From NCBI GenBank assembly GCA_022376925.1, contig JAIOJX010000032.1, positions 175,571,479 through 175,635,478 of the forward strand: a DNA stretch of 64,000 nt, written 5' to 3'. The notes under the pieces were generated by a model. It made no database searches and was not told the origin of the DNA. It was given only the letters and a program-made list of their open reading frames with translations. Numbering within the stretch: the first letter of the stretch is position 1; every line of letters starts with the position of its first letter. The position numbers were made by a program, and so were the translations under genes. Origin of the DNA: Tragulus kanchil (lineage: Eukaryota > Chordata > Mammalia > Artiodactyla > Tragulidae). Positions 44,776-56,157 of the stretch are shown in pieces.

Positions 44776-45723
44776 AAGGGAAGGGGGGCAAGCTCAGGCT
44801 GCTTCCAAGGCCCACCCTCCACCCGTGAAGCTTAATGAGGGTTTCAGCTTCACGCTTCTCTCCCCTTGATTAGGTGTTAAATATTTACCATCTTGCCTTT
44901 CTTCCTCTCTACCCTCTTTAAAAATGGTTTAATTAAAATCATTCATTGAGCTCATGATAAAAATATGTAAATGTGATGATTTTTGTGAAATGAATCTATT
45001 GTTTCCCTTTCATTCCCAAAGGACTATGGATAGAGAGGATAGAGAGACAGGGCTTCCAATGAATTTGAACAAACATTTGATAATACGTTGTATAACCGAT
45101 TTCAAGGTCTGGTGGCCACAGGACCCAGCTATCCATGTGTGGGAAGCACAACCAGATTCCTGGGCAGGAGTCGGGGTTGTAGTGAGAACATCACATCAGT
45201 GTTTCTAGGAAAACTGAGTGGAAGAACTTGAAGAGGAAGAACTGGAGGGAACCCACTTGCACTTCCTCCCCATCCTCACCTGTCCGAAGGTGACCTGGGT
45301 GGCTTTGGCCCCTTTCTGTCTGAGGCCACAGCTGCTGATTGCTCATCGGCCTTCCCCCACCCCATTCCTGCCTGGCCCATGGTCCTGCCCGGGGGTGTCC
45401 TAAGTATAACTCAGTGCACTTCTTCACCCGCTTTATTCTATGTCCTGAGGGTTTGAGTCCTCACACTCACACATATCTGCCCTGCCCACTGAGAGTCACT
45501 GAGGCTGGCAGTGGGCTAGGCAAGTCACCCCCTTAAGATTTCAAGAAAGCTGGCAATAGTCATGTGCCCCAAATTGCTTGCCTAACTTGTGTCAGGGGCA
45601 GGACAGTCTCTTACTCAAACATCTTTGACATTTTGGTGCTCCCTGACAATCTTAAAAAAAAAAAAATGCTTCCAAAATTTGCCTCAGTCTAGCTAGACTG
45701 ATTTGGGAGCCTATGAGAGTTCC
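44776..45723. other. Noncoding stretch, moderately GC-rich, no gene seen
   Basis: Several short frames overlap on both strands at 45190-45540 (60-85 codons). None has a recognisable domain or plausible splice context that I can defend. Confidence 0.45.
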
Positions 45724-45952
45724 CTGGGGTTTCCTAGATGTCTCAGTGGTTAACAAAACAAAACAAAATAAAACAAAAAAAACCTGAGATGCTGATGATC
45801 TGGGACATATCCCTGGGTTAGGAATTTCCCCAAGAGTAGTAAAGAGCAATCCACTCCAGTAGTCTTGCCTGGAAAATCTCATGGATAGAGAAGCTTGGAG
45901 GGCTATAGTCCAAGAGGTCTCAACGAGTTGGACATGACTGAGAGACTGAGCA
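45724..45952 (+). mobile_element. Bov-tA SINE with an A-rich insertion in its head
   Basis: Sense: 'ggggtttcctagatgtctca', then 'gtggttaac' is followed by an (AAAAC/AAAAT) stretch at 45753-45783, then the element resumes with 'gatctgggacatatccctgg', 'caatccactccagtagtctt' and 'gttggacatgactgagagac'. Confidence 0.85.
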
Positions 45953-46199
45953 CAAACCCACACCCACAGTAGTTCCCTGCCCTCTGCTAACAGGTAAGAA
46001 AGGTCATCATACCAAACAGCCCCAGAGTGAATGGCTTAGTGCAGGGAACTGTATTTCTCATTTTCAAATTAGGCATGGAGACTGGGAAATGGGTGGGGAA
46101 ATCCTGCTTCATGTCATTATTCAGGAGTTAAGACTTATCCTCAAAGTCTCCCAATTAATAAGAACGGTATGGGAAGCTTTTTCTTCTTTTAAAGAAAAA
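45953..46199. other. Noncoding stretch
   Basis: Nothing recognisable. Confidence 0.5.
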
Positions 46200-46275
46200 T
46201 AAAAATTCACTTTCTTTTTAAAAAAATCGTATTGGTGCATTCTTGATTAACAGTTTTATGTTAGTTTCAGATATC
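46200..46275 (-). mobile_element. L1 3' terminal fragment, antisense
   Basis: A run of A/T with 'cgtattggtgcattcttgat' and 'gttttatgttagtttcag' resembles the reverse complement of the L1 3' end. Confidence 0.55.
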
Positions 46276-46319
46276 TTGCCAAGTGAACTCCTTGGCTAGG
46301 TCATGGTGTGAAAATATTT

Positions 46320-46460
46320 GGTTCATCTGAACATTATTCTAGATGTTTCTATGAGGGTGTTTTTAGGTGAGATTAACATTTAAATGGATGGATTTTGAGT
46401 AAGTCAGATTTCCCTCCAGCATATAGAAAGGCTTTATTCAATCAGATGAAGGTTTTAAAA
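46320..46460 (+). mobile_element. Old LTR-like (MLT2-type?) fragment
   Basis: 'tctatgagggtgtttttagg', 'gagattaacatttaaatgga', 'ttgagtaagtcagatttccc' and 'caatcagatgaaggttttaa' follow the order of a known old mammalian repeat. A related piece is at 63845-63915. Family name tentative. Confidence 0.45.
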
Positions 46461-46619
46461 GAAGATACACTAAAATCTTTCCCAAAGTGACAATACTTTG
46501 TCCCTAGTCTTTAGGTTTAAGATGGTGACACCAGTTCCTTACTGGGTCTCCAACCTGTTAGTCTGCCCTTCAAAACCTGAATTTGAAATCTCCCATAATC
46601 TCCTAACACCTTGAAATTC

Positions 46620-46760
46620 TCTCTCTCTGTCTGTCTCTCTTTTTCTCTCTCTTGCTATATGTGTATATAATATATATGTTTTGCATACCTTTACATACAT
46701 TTATGTAACATATATATAAATACACATATATATGCATATATATGTAAATGCGCATACACT
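46620..46760. repeat. CT-rich and TA-rich simple sequence
   Basis: 'tctctctctgtctgtctctc' followed by TATA-rich blocks. Confidence 0.8.
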
Positions 46761-49042
46761 TGCATCTAGGAAAACAATGACCCCCAACTAAACCTTTTTT
46801 CCCCAAATAGGAGATGCAAATAAAAAGTTTCAGTCAACTTGAAAATACAAACTTTTAGAAATGAAGATGAAATAGTCAAATGGCTACTTATATTTATTTC
46901 ATTAATTTATTTAAACACGCATACTTAAAATAGCTGAGAAAATACAGTACTTACATTAATATTATGAATGAAATAAATCTTAAAAATAAATAAACATAGA
47001 CTACTTGGCATTTAGCAATCACTTTATTAATTTGCATGCCTTTTCAGTTTAATTTGTTTGTTTGGAATTTTGCAAAATCAAGAATTTTTTAAAGATAGTA
47101 CATCAATAGTACTTACTTTAACAGTTCAGTTCAAGAATTATTCTCTTGAGAATTCTCAAAGAAAATGAATATTTTAAGAATCCTGTTTCTCAAGAATTCT
47201 TCTCTACTCTACCTAATTTTAAGAAACACAACTTTTTGAGTATTGAAAGCAACTTGAGAATTCCTGATTTGTACTTATACTATGAAAATGATTTTCAAAA
47301 AGAGAAACTTACTGAGTTGCAATAATTGTAGTTAAAAATACCCCTTTAGCTTCAGAGCATTCAGAATAATTTTAAGAGATTATTGACCACACTGGTAAGG
47401 ATCAGAAAGAACTCCTTTGGGAGAGTCAGTCCAGGTTAGAACATTGGCAAAATATCCAAAAATTGGCTTAAACTAACTTTTTATCTTGTATTAAATAATT
47501 GAGAGGTTTTTCTAAGTACTTGAAAACCCACATTTAGAGCGACTCCTCTTTTCTGAGGATCAGTTTTTGGTGAAAAACACATCACCTTATACTCAGGTAC
47601 ATAGAAGTGTGACCAGAGAGGATTCTTCCCAGAATGTTGATGGGCTAGGAGGAGGGAACTGACCTGGGGTTAATTTAGAACATCTTTCCCTTTCTGCCTA
47701 CCAGTGTTTTCAGTCTGCTGAATACAGTGTAACGCAGGGAATGCAGGAGTGAGTGTCTGTCAATTCTTTAGGAAGACATACTTTCCTTACAACCGTGTTG
47801 CCTAGTAGACATACAATGTCACACACACAGACAATTGACATAGCACTCAAAAAGGTAAAGCTTTACATACATTTATGTAACATATATATAAATACACATA
47901 TATATGCATATATATGTAAATGCGCATACACTTGCATCTAGGAAAACAATGACCCCCAACTAAACCTTTTTTCCCCAAATAGGAGATGCAAATAAAAAGT
48001 TTCAGTCAACTTGAAAATACAAACTTTTAGAAATGAAGATGAAATAGTCAAATGGCTACTTATATTTATTTCATTAATTTATTTAAACACGCATACTTAA
48101 AATAGCTGAGAAAATACAGTACTTACATTAATATTATGAATGAAATAAATCTTAAAAATAAATAAACATAGACTACTTGGCATTTAGCAATCACTTTATT
48201 AATTTGCATGCCTTTTCAGTTTAATTTGTTTGTTTGGAATTTTGCAAAATCAAGAATTTTTTAAAGATAGTACATCAATAGTACTTACTTTAGCAGTTCA
48301 GTTCAAGAATTATTCTCTTGAGAATTCTCAAAGAAAATGAATATTTTAAGAATCCTGTTTCTCAAGAATTCTTCTCTACTCTACCTAATTTTAAGAAACA
48401 CAACTTTTTGAGTATTGAAAGCAACTTGAGAATTCCTGATTTGTACTTATACTATGAAAATGATTTTCAAAAAGAGAAACTTACTGAGTTGCAATAATTG
48501 TAGTTAAAAATACCCCTTTAGCTTCAGAGCATTCAGAATAATTTTAAGAGATTATTGACCACACTGGTAAGGATCAGAAAGAACTCCTTTGGGAGAGTCA
48601 GTCCAGGTTAGAACATTGGCAAAATATCCAAAAATTGGCTTAAACTAACTTTTTATCTTGTATTAAATAATTGAGAGGTTTTTCTAAGTACTTGAAAACC
48701 CACATTTAGAGCGACTCCTCTTTTCTGAGGATCAGTTTTTGGTGAAAAACACATCACCTTATACTCAGGTACATAGAAGTGTGACCAGAGAGGATTCTTC
48801 CCAGAATGTTGATGGGCTAGGAGGAGGGAACTGACCTGGGGTTAATTTAGAACATCTTTCCCTTTCTGCCTACCAGTGTTTTCAGTCTGCTGAATACAGT
48901 GTAACGCAGGGAATGCAGGAGTGAGTGTCTGTCAATTCTTTAGGGAAGACATACTTTCCTTACAACCGTGTTGCCTAGTAGACATACAATGTGACACACA
49001 CACAGACAATTGTAAGTTGTCAAGTAGCACTCAAAAAAGGTA
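46689..49042. repeat. Direct duplication D18 (46689-47858 / 47861-49042)
   Basis: Offset about 1172. One internal A/G difference ('ctttaacagttc' versus 'ctttagcagttc'). At the right end copy 1 has lost about ten bases ('caattgacatagcac' versus 'caattgtaagttgtcaagtag'). Content is AT-rich noncoding DNA. Boundary near 47861. Confidence 0.95.
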
Positions 49043-49255
49043 AAAAGGCAAGAGGTCAAATTAATTTTAGTAATGTGCTTATTGAGCACAAAGTAGGATA
49101 ATTCTTACATGCACTCAATATGAAAAGAGTTATGAGATGTTTCTCAGTCACTTTTTCCTAATGAATCTTAGAAATTTAAGCGTGGATTTTACAGTTACAG
49201 CACTCTTGATCTGGACCCACTGTGTTGCAAAGCTTGATAGACACGTGTGGGAGCG

Positions 49256-49469
49256 TGTGTGTTCAGTGGCTTCCGTTTCGTCTCTTTGTGACCCTATGGA
49301 CCGTAGCCCACCAGGCTCCTCTCTGTAGGGGATTTTCCAGACGAGAGTACTGGAGTGGGCTGCCATGCTCTCTTTCAAGAGATCTTCTTGACCTAGGAAT
49401 TGAAAATATGTCTCCTAAATTTCTGGATTGCAGGCAGATTCTTTATGGCTAAGCCACTGAGGAAGCCTG
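49256..49469 (-). mobile_element. Bov-tA SINE, antisense
   Basis: 'gtgtgttcagtggcttccgt', 'gagagtactggagtgggctg', 'ggattgcaggcagattcttt', closing 'gccactgaggaagcc'. Confidence 0.9.
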
Positions 49470-49605
49470 GAATCTGTGGTTAGTGTCTATTATACTGGTA
49501 AGTGCAGCTCTGGAGAGAAGAATACACACACACACATGTATAATGTATATATATAATGTATATGGAGATAAGAAAAATAAATATATGAAATGTATCTTTT
49601 ATTTC

Positions 49606-49808
49606 TAGGTGGTTCAGGGGCTAAGAATCTGTCTGCTAATCCTGGAGACACAGATGACATGGGTTTAATCTCTGGATTGGGAAGATCCCCTGGAGTAGGA
49701 TATGGCAACCCACACCAGTATTCTTGCCTGGGAAATTTCATGGACAGAGGAGCCTAGGGGGTGCAATCCATGGGGTCACAAAGAGTTGAACACAACTGAG
49801 CAATGAAT
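49606..49808 (+). mobile_element. Bov-tA SINE (part in D19 copy 1)
   Basis: Sense: 'ctaggtggttcaggggctaa', 'ggattgggaagatcccctgg', 'cagtattcttgcctgggaaa', 'ggggtcacaaagagttgaac'. Lies opposite the SINE at 49256-49469, about 137 bases away. Confidence 0.9.
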
Positions 49809-49983
49809 TTGAGAATTCTCAAGAGAATAATTCTTGAAATGAACTGCTAAAGTAAGTACTATTGATATACTATCTTTAAAAAACTCTTGATTTTGTAAAA
49901 TTCCAAGCAAACAAATTAAATTGAGTGACTGAGAAACTGAGCACACACATATGTATACTTTATTTCTTATAAGAATAAGAGTA

Positions 49984-49986
<3 letters not shown>

Positions 49987-50029
<43 letters not shown>

Positions 50030-50036
50030 GTGTATA
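49987..50036. repeat. (TA)25 microsatellite
   Basis: About 50 bases of uninterrupted TA. The D19 copy at 51140-51184 is about 5 bases shorter. Confidence 0.95.
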
Positions 50037-50049
50037 TATTTATGTATAG

Positions 50050-50346
50050 TATTATGCCTATTTCTTTTTATTTTTGGCCTTTTATTGATTTCTTGTTTAT
50101 TTATTTTCATTCATCTTTATTCTTCAGCCTGTGTGAGCCTCCCTTTGCAGTGGCTCCTCTCACTGCAGAGCACCAGTTCTGGGCGCATACACTCCAGAAC
50201 ACTGGCTTGTAACTGGATAAATCTGTTCAGCCACTTCACGGCACATGGATCTTCCTGGGCCAGGGACCAAACTGGTGGCTCTTGCATTGTAAAGTGGACT
50301 GTTTACCCACTGGGCCACCAGGGAAGCCCCCATATTATGCCTATTT
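50050..50346 (-). mobile_element. CHR-type SINE with 14-bp target site duplications (D19 copy 1)
   Basis: Body 50064-50332 in antisense: T-rich start, 'gcagtggctcctctcactgc', 'gcacatggatcttcctggg', 'cagggaccaaactggtggct', closing 'ccaccagggaagcccc'. TATTATGCCTATTT flanks it perfectly at 50050-50063 and 50333-50346. The 125-codon frame through it is not a gene. Confidence 0.85.
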
Positions 50347-50524
50347 ATGTATTTGCTTTTGTATATATATCTATATTCCATATAAGAAGATATTCTATAT
50401 ATTAGAATATATTCTATATATATTCTTATGTCTATTTCTATATATATTTATATGTATCTATTCTTGAATAAGAAGGGTTTAAGAATATGTATTCTTACAG
50501 CTGTATCTGTCTAAATTTTATATA

Positions 50525-50800
50525 TAACTATTCTTTTTTTTATTGGAATATAATTTCTTTATGGTGCTGCATTGGTTTCCTAGGACAACAAAGTGAATCA
50601 GCTATGTGTATATACACACTTCCTCCCCCTTAGTCTCGCTCCCACCCCCCAACATCCTGTCACTCTAGGTCATCACAGAGCACCAAACTAAACTTCCTGT
50701 GCTGTGTCGCAGCATCCCCCTGTGTATTTTATGTGTTGTAGTATGCATATATATGTCATGGCTACTCTTTCAATTCTCCCACTGTCCCTCTCCCCACTTT
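50525..50800 (-). mobile_element. Ruminant L1 3' end, antisense (D19 copy 1)
   Basis: 'attggaatataatttcttta', 'gacaacaaagtgaatcagct', 'ctctaggtcatcacagagca' and 'ttcctgtgctgtgtcgcagc' are the reverse complement of the L1 3' UTR. Confidence 0.85.
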
Positions 50801-50818
50801 TTATGTGTGGAAAAATGA

Positions 50819-50962
50819 TTAATCTCTGGATTGGGAAGATCCCTGGAGTAGGATATGGCAACCCACACCAGTATTCTTGCCTGGGAAATTTCATGGACAG
50901 AGGAGCCTAGGGGGTGCAATCCATGGGGTCACAAAGAGTTGAACACAACTGAGCAATGAATT
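50819..50962 (+). mobile_element. Bov-tA SINE, head cut at the contig start (D19 copy 2)
   Basis: Duplicate of 49664-49808. Confidence 0.85.
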
Positions 50963-51136
50963 TGAGAATTCTCAAGAGAATAATTCTTGAAATGAACTGC
51001 TAAAGTAAGTACTATTGATATACTATCTTTAAAAAACTCTTGATTTTGTAAAATTCCAAGCAAACAAATTAAATTGAGTGACTGAGAAACTGAGCACACA
51101 CATATGTATACTTTATTTCTTATAAGAATAAGAGTA

Positions 51137-51139
<3 letters not shown>

Positions 51140-51184
<45 letters not shown>
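51140..51184. repeat. TA microsatellite (D19 copy 2)
   Basis: About 45 bases of TA, shorter than its duplicate at 49987-50036. Confidence 0.95.
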
Positions 51185-51188
<4 letters not shown>

Positions 51189-51204
51189 ATATATTTATGT
51201 ATAG

Positions 51205-51501
51205 TATTATGCCTATTTCTTTTTATTTTTGGCCTTTTATTGATTTCTTGTTTATTTATTTTCATTCATCTTTATTCTTCAGCCTGTGTGAGCCTCCCTT
51301 TGCAGTGGCTCCTCTCACTGCAGAGCACCAGTTCTGGGCGCATACACTCCAGAACACTGGCTTGTAACTGGATAAATCTGTTCAGCCACTTCACGGCACA
51401 TGGATCTTCCTGGGCCAGGGACCAAACTGGTGGCTCTTGCATTGTAAAGTGGACTGTTTACCCACTGGGCCACCAGGGAAGCCCCCATATTATGCCTATT
51501 T
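51205..51501 (-). mobile_element. CHR-type SINE (D19 copy 2)
   Basis: Duplicate of 50050-50346 including both target site duplications. Confidence 0.85.
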
Positions 51502-51679
51502 ATGTATTTGCTTTTGTATATATATCTATATTCCATATAAGAAGATATTCTATATATTAGAATATATTCTATATATATTCTTATGTCTATTTCTATATAT
51601 ATTTATATGTATCTATTCTTGAATAAGAAGGGTTTAAGAATATGTATTCTTACAGCTGTATCTGTCTAAATTTTATATA

Positions 51680-51960
51680 TAACTATTCTTTTTTTTATTG
51701 GAATATAATTTCTTTATGGTGCTGCATTGGTTTCCTAGGACAACAAAGTGAATCAGCTATGTGTATATACACACTTCCTCCCCCTTAGTCTCGCTCCCAC
51801 CCCCCAACATCCTGTCACTCTAGGTCATCACAGAGCACCAAACTAAACTTCCTGTGCTGTGTCGCAGCATCCCCCTGTGTATTTTATGTGTTGTAGTATG
51901 CATATATATGTCATGGCTACTCTTTCAATTCTCCCACTGTCCCTCTCCCCCACTGTGTCC
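51680..51960 (-). mobile_element. Ruminant L1 3' end, antisense (D19 copy 2)
   Basis: Duplicate of 50525-50800. Here the sequence continues correctly into 'ccactgtgtccacaagc'. Confidence 0.85.
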
Positions 51961-52017
51961 ACAAGCTGTTAATTATGCCTGTTCTGTTCTTATAGATTTC
52001 ATATTTTCCAATTGTGG

Positions 52018-52362
52018 CACTGGAGAAGACTCTTGAGAGTCCCTTGGACAGCAAGGAAATCAAATCAATCAATCCTAAAGGAAATCAGCCCTGAATATTC
52101 ACTGAAAGAACTATGCTGAAGCTAAAACTCTGATACTTTGGTCACGTGGTGTAAAGAGCCACCTCACTGGAAAAGATCCACATGCTGGTATAGGTTGAAA
52201 ACAGAAGGAAAAGGGGGTAGCAGAGGAGATGGTTGGATGGCATCACCAACGCATTGGAAATGAATTTGCACAAGCTCTGGGAGATAGTGAAGGATCAGGG
52301 AACATGACAGGCTGCAGTCCATGGAGTTGCAAAGAGTTGGACACAACTTGGCAATTGGACAA
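52018..52362 (+). mobile_element. BovB (RTE) LINE 3' end
   Basis: 'ctggagaagactcttgagag', 'cccttggacagcaaggaaat', 'aaggaaatcagccctgaata', 'gatactttggtcacgtggtg', 'gagatggttggatggcatca', 'ggacacaacttggcaattgg'. 5'-truncated and inactive. From 52133 it belongs to D20. Confidence 0.9.
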
Positions 52363-52363
52363 C

Positions 52364-52369
52364 TATATA

Positions 52370-52410
<41 letters not shown>

Positions 52411-52412
52411 GT
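52364..52412. repeat. Interrupted TA microsatellite (D20 copy 1)
   Basis: TA blocks broken by single G. Follows the BovB 3' end directly, as microsatellites often do after LINE tails. Confidence 0.9.
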
Positions 52413-52430
52413 GTAATTGTTCTTCTTCAC

Positions 52431-52432
<2 letters not shown>

Positions 52433-52480
<48 letters not shown>
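52433..52480. repeat. (TA)n microsatellite (D20 copy 1)
   Basis: About 48 bases; the duplicate at 53654-53696 is 4 bases shorter. Confidence 0.95.
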
Positions 52481-52484
<4 letters not shown>

Positions 52485-52654
52485 AAACTGTTTTTGTCCA
52501 GCATAGAAAAACCAATTCTAAAATTTGCCAATTGATTGCATATTTTTAAGGGATGAGTTGGGGAAGTGGGATATTCGTTTATTTCTAGGAAGATATGCTC
52601 CAAATACATGAGTGTCATTTCAGAAGTAAACCCTTCATCAATTTGGATCCTAGT

Positions 52655-52745
52655 CTCGCCATTTTCCCTGCCATGGGACTAGAGTCAGCTGGTCTCAGTT
52701 TCTTTATCTCTGCAATTGAGATGATTCCTTTTCTACTAAGGCCCT
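52655..52745 (+). mobile_element. MIR-like fragment (D20 copy 1)
   Basis: 'ggactagagtcagctggtct' with 'cagtttctttatctctgcaa' resembles the MIR core. Duplicated at 53871-53961. Confidence 0.45.
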
Positions 52746-52924
52746 GGGCTTGAGGCCCAAGAGTTATAGAGAGCTCGTTCTTTGAAGTCTGTTATTCTGC
52801 TGTCTCTTACAGGCTTCAAGTGTTAAATTAAAAAAAAAATGTAGGATGAAATTTAAGTTTCCTTTATTAGACATCCAAGAGAAAATATTGCTCTACTTAA
52901 TGATGACTATCTGAAACAATAATT

Positions 52925-53075
52925 GGTAATGATAATAAAACTGTCATTTATGGAAAACCTGCTTCACTTTCCAAGGAACTTTTAAGTATGTGATACTTTA
53001 TTTAATCCTCAAAAGTACAACGTGAGAGTGAAAATACCTGATTCATAGATGGTGCAATGTGTCTGGAGTGAAGCC
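52925..53075 (+). mobile_element. MIR-like 3' fragment (D20 copy 1)
   Basis: 'tttatttaatcctcaaaagt' with 'gattcatagatggtgcaatg' recalls the MIR 3' region ('catttaatcctcacaac-cagatgagg'). Appears again at 54145-54295 and 55256-55406. Confidence 0.4.
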
Positions 53076-53354
53076 TTTTGTTCAAGAGCTCAGAGCAGTT
53101 AAAACATAAATAAAAATTAAACAGAAGCTTTTCTTTTATATTTCAGGTTCCACAGTATGACTCCAAGGCTTATGATTTCTTCACTGGTTAGAGAACTTTT
53201 ATGTGTTGCAGAATATCTGGCCCTAAAGTGAAAATAACCATGTTTGATTTACTCTCTTTTTCATCACTTACTCTATAACTTTGGAAAAATCCTGTAGTTG
53301 ACTTCTGCTTCCTCCTCTGAAAATGCAATAGTGAAGCCCTCCTCAAGTGGGGCT

Positions 53355-53585
53355 ATACTTTGGTCACGTGGTGTAAAGAGCCACCTCACTGGAAAAGATC
53401 CACATGCTGGTATAGGTTGAAAACAGAAGGAAAAGGGGGTAGCAGAGGAGATGGTTGGATGGCATCACCAACGCATTGGAAATGAATTTGCACAAGCTCT
53501 GGGAGATAGTGAAGGATCAGGGAACATGACAGGCTGCAGTCCATGGAGTTGCAAAGAGTTGGACACAACTTGGCAATTGGACAAC
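53355..53585 (+). mobile_element. BovB LINE 3' end (D20 copy 2)
   Basis: Duplicate of 52133-52362. Confidence 0.9.
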
Positions 53586-53591
53586 TATATA

Positions 53592-53630
<39 letters not shown>

Positions 53631-53650
53631 GTGTAATTGTTCTTCTTCAC

Positions 53651-53696
<46 letters not shown>
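53586..53696. repeat. Two TA microsatellites (D20 copy 2)
   Basis: Duplicates of 52364-52480, each shorter. Confidence 0.9.
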
Positions 53697-53700
<4 letters not shown>

Positions 53701-53870
53701 AAACTGTTTTGTCCAGCATAGAAAAACCAATTCTAAAATTTGCCAATTGATTGCATATTTTTAAGGGATGATTTGGGGGAAGTGGGATATTCGTTTATTT
53801 CTAGGAAGATATGCTCCAAATACATGAGTGTCATTTCAGAAGTAAACCCTTCATCAATTTGGATCCTAGT

Positions 53871-53961
53871 CTCGCCATTTTCCCTGCCATGGGACTAGAG
53901 TCAGCTGGTCTCAGTTTCTTTATCTCTGCAATTGAGATGATTCCTTTTCTACTAAGGCCCT
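53871..53961 (+). mobile_element. MIR-like fragment (D20 copy 2)
   Basis: Duplicate of 52655-52745. Confidence 0.45.
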
Positions 53962-54454
53962 GGGCTTGAGGCCCAAGAGTTATAGAGAGCTCGTTCTTTG
54001 AAGTCTGTTATTCTGCTGTCTCTTACAGGCTTCAAGTGTTAAATTAAAAAAAAATGTAGGATGAAATTTAAGTTTCCTTTATTAGACATCCAAGAGAAAA
54101 TATTGCTCTACTTAATGATGACTATCTGAAACAATAATTGGTAATGATAATAAAACTGTCATTTATGGAAAACCTGCTTCACTTTCCAAGGAACTTTTAA
54201 GTATGTGATACTTTATTTAATCCTCAAAAGTACAACGTGAGAGTGAAAATACCTGATTCATAGATGGTGCAATGTGTCTGGAGTGAAGCCTTTTGTTCAA
54301 GAGCTCAGAGCAGTTAAAACATAAATAAAAATTAAACAGAAGCTTTTCTTTTATATTTCAGGTTCCACAGTATGACTCCAAGGCTTATGATTTCTTCACT
54401 GGTTAGAGAACTTTTATGTGTTGCAGAATATCTGGCCCTAAAGTGAAAATAACC

Positions 54455-54565
54455 ATGTTTGAGTCCTGACTCTCTTTTTTCATCACTTACTCTATAACTT
54501 TGGAAAAATCCTGTAGTTGACTTCTGCTTCCTCCTCTGAAAATGCAATAGTGAAGCCCTCCTCAA
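54455..54565 (+). mobile_element. MIR-like fragment (D20 copy 2 / D21 copy 1)
   Basis: 'catcacttactctataactt', 'tggaaaaatcctgtagttga' and 'cttcctcctctgaaaatgca' follow the MIR core order ('cacttactagctgtgtgacc-cctcatctgtaaaatg'). Also at 53240-53350 and 55566-55676. Confidence 0.55.
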
Positions 54566-54779
54566 GTGGGGCTATATGCAGCTTGGGCATTGAAGTATGC
54601 TAGAGCATTAATTAAAACTGTGAACTCTAGAAGTAAGCTAATTATTTACAGTAATACAGTAATGTAAATAAAATTAAAAAATATGTTGACTGTTACAAAA
54701 TCATATTTGATATACAGGCATTAAAACTCAAGTTTTCAAAGAATATTAAGTTGATGAACTCTGGATTCAATGTTAAGAA

Positions 54780-55046
54780 AAAAACTTATTTAACTATTAA
54801 AAAGAACAATATATACCATATGATCCTAATTTCTTAATTCACAGAGGCATGCATAAATGCTTAGGAAAAAACAATCCTGCCAAGAATTACACTTATTGTG
54901 GTTATCCTTGGGTCATAAATTACAAGTGTTTTGTTTTTGTTTTTGTTTTTCCAATAAAGTGTACTTCTATATGTTCCAAAATTTCTGTAATGATCACATG
55001 CTCATTTTTCTTCCTTATTAACACAAAAAAATTTTTAAGTGTCATG
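54780..55046 (+). mobile_element. Old L1 3' UTR (D21 copy 1)
   Basis: 'gaacaatatataccatatga', 'attgtggttatccttgggtc' and 'ccaaaatttctgtaatgatc' are in the order of an old L1 3' UTR. The 91-codon frame is fortuitous. Duplicated at 55891-56157. Confidence 0.6.
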
Positions 55047-55890
55047 TCTAGTTCCCAGGAAAAGTTCACTTTTAATGAAAACCATTTGATTCATCAAATA
55101 AAGTTTTTTACCTCCTACACTTAATGAACTATTTTAAGTCTTCTCTTTCCTTAGACACCTACTGTTCCTATTAATTCTGATACACTATCAGAAACCTTAT
55201 TTTTCCTAAAAAGTCTTCTCTCTTCATGATGACTATCTGAAACAATAATTGGTAATGATAATAAAACTGTCATTTATGGAAAACCTGCTTCACTTTCCAA
55301 GGAACTTTTAAGTATGTGATACTTTATTTAATCCTCAAAAGTACAACGTGAGAGTGAAAATACCTGATTCATAGATGGTGCAATGTGTCTGGAGTGAAGC
55401 CTTTTGTTCAAGAGCTCAGAGCAGTTAAAACATAAATAAAAATTAAACAGAAGCTTTTCTTTTATATTTCAGGTTCCACAGTATGACTCCAAGGCTTATG
55501 ATTTCTTCACTGGTTAGAGAACTTTTATGTGTTGCAGAATATCTGGCCCTAAAGTGAAAATAACCATGTTTGAGTCCTGACTCTCTTTTTTCATCACTTA
55601 CTCTATAACTTTGGAAAAATCCTGTAGTTGACTTCTGCTTCCTCCTCTGAAAATGCAATAGTGAAGCCCTCCTCAAGTGGGGCTATATGCAGCTTGGGCA
55701 TTGAAGTATGCTAGAGCATTAATTAAAACTGTGAACTCTAGAAGTAAGCTAATTATTTACAGTAATACAGTAATGTAAATAAAATTAAAAAATATGTTGA
55801 CTGTTACAAAATCATATTTGATATACAGGCATTAAAACTCAAGTTTTCAAAGAATATTAAGTTGATGAACTCTGGATTCAATGTTAAGAA

Positions 55891-56157
55891 AAAAACTTAT
55901 TTAACTATTAAAAAGAACAATATATACCATATGATCCTAATTTCTTAATTCACAGAGGCATGCATAAATGCTTAGGAAAAAACAATCCTGCCAAGAATTA
56001 CACTTATTGTGGTTATCCTTGGGTCATAAATTACAAGTGTTTTGTTTTTGTTTTTGTTTTTCCAATAAAGTGTACTTCTATATGTTCCAAAATTTCTGTA
56101 ATGATCACATGCTCATTTTTCTTCCTTATTAACACAAAAAAATTTTTAAGTGTCATG
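55891..56157 (+). mobile_element. Old L1 3' UTR (D21 copy 2)
   Basis: Duplicate of 54780-55046. Confidence 0.6.

Larger units (their letters stand above)
49664..51953. repeat. Direct duplication D19 (49664-50800 / 50819-51953)
   Basis: Offset 1155. The TA run differs in length, and copy 1 has 'tatacatgtg' where copy 2 has 'tatatgtg'. Copy 2 has 'agatccctgg' for 'agatcccctgg'. Copy 1 ends in an unmatched tail at 50801-50818. Boundary near 50819. Confidence 0.95.
52133..54577. repeat. Direct duplication D20 (52133-53357 / 53355-54577)
   Basis: Offset about 1222. The two TA runs are 2 and 4 bases longer in copy 1. Copy 1 has lost bases near its right end ('tgtttgatttactctctttt' versus 'tgtttgagtcctgactctct'). 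Boundary near 53355. Confidence 0.95.

Noticed and set aside
50028..50405. 125-codon frame with hydrophobic stretches resembling membrane segments
   Set aside because: It crosses TA-rich sequence and an antisense CHR SINE. The hydrophobicity comes from T-rich codons.
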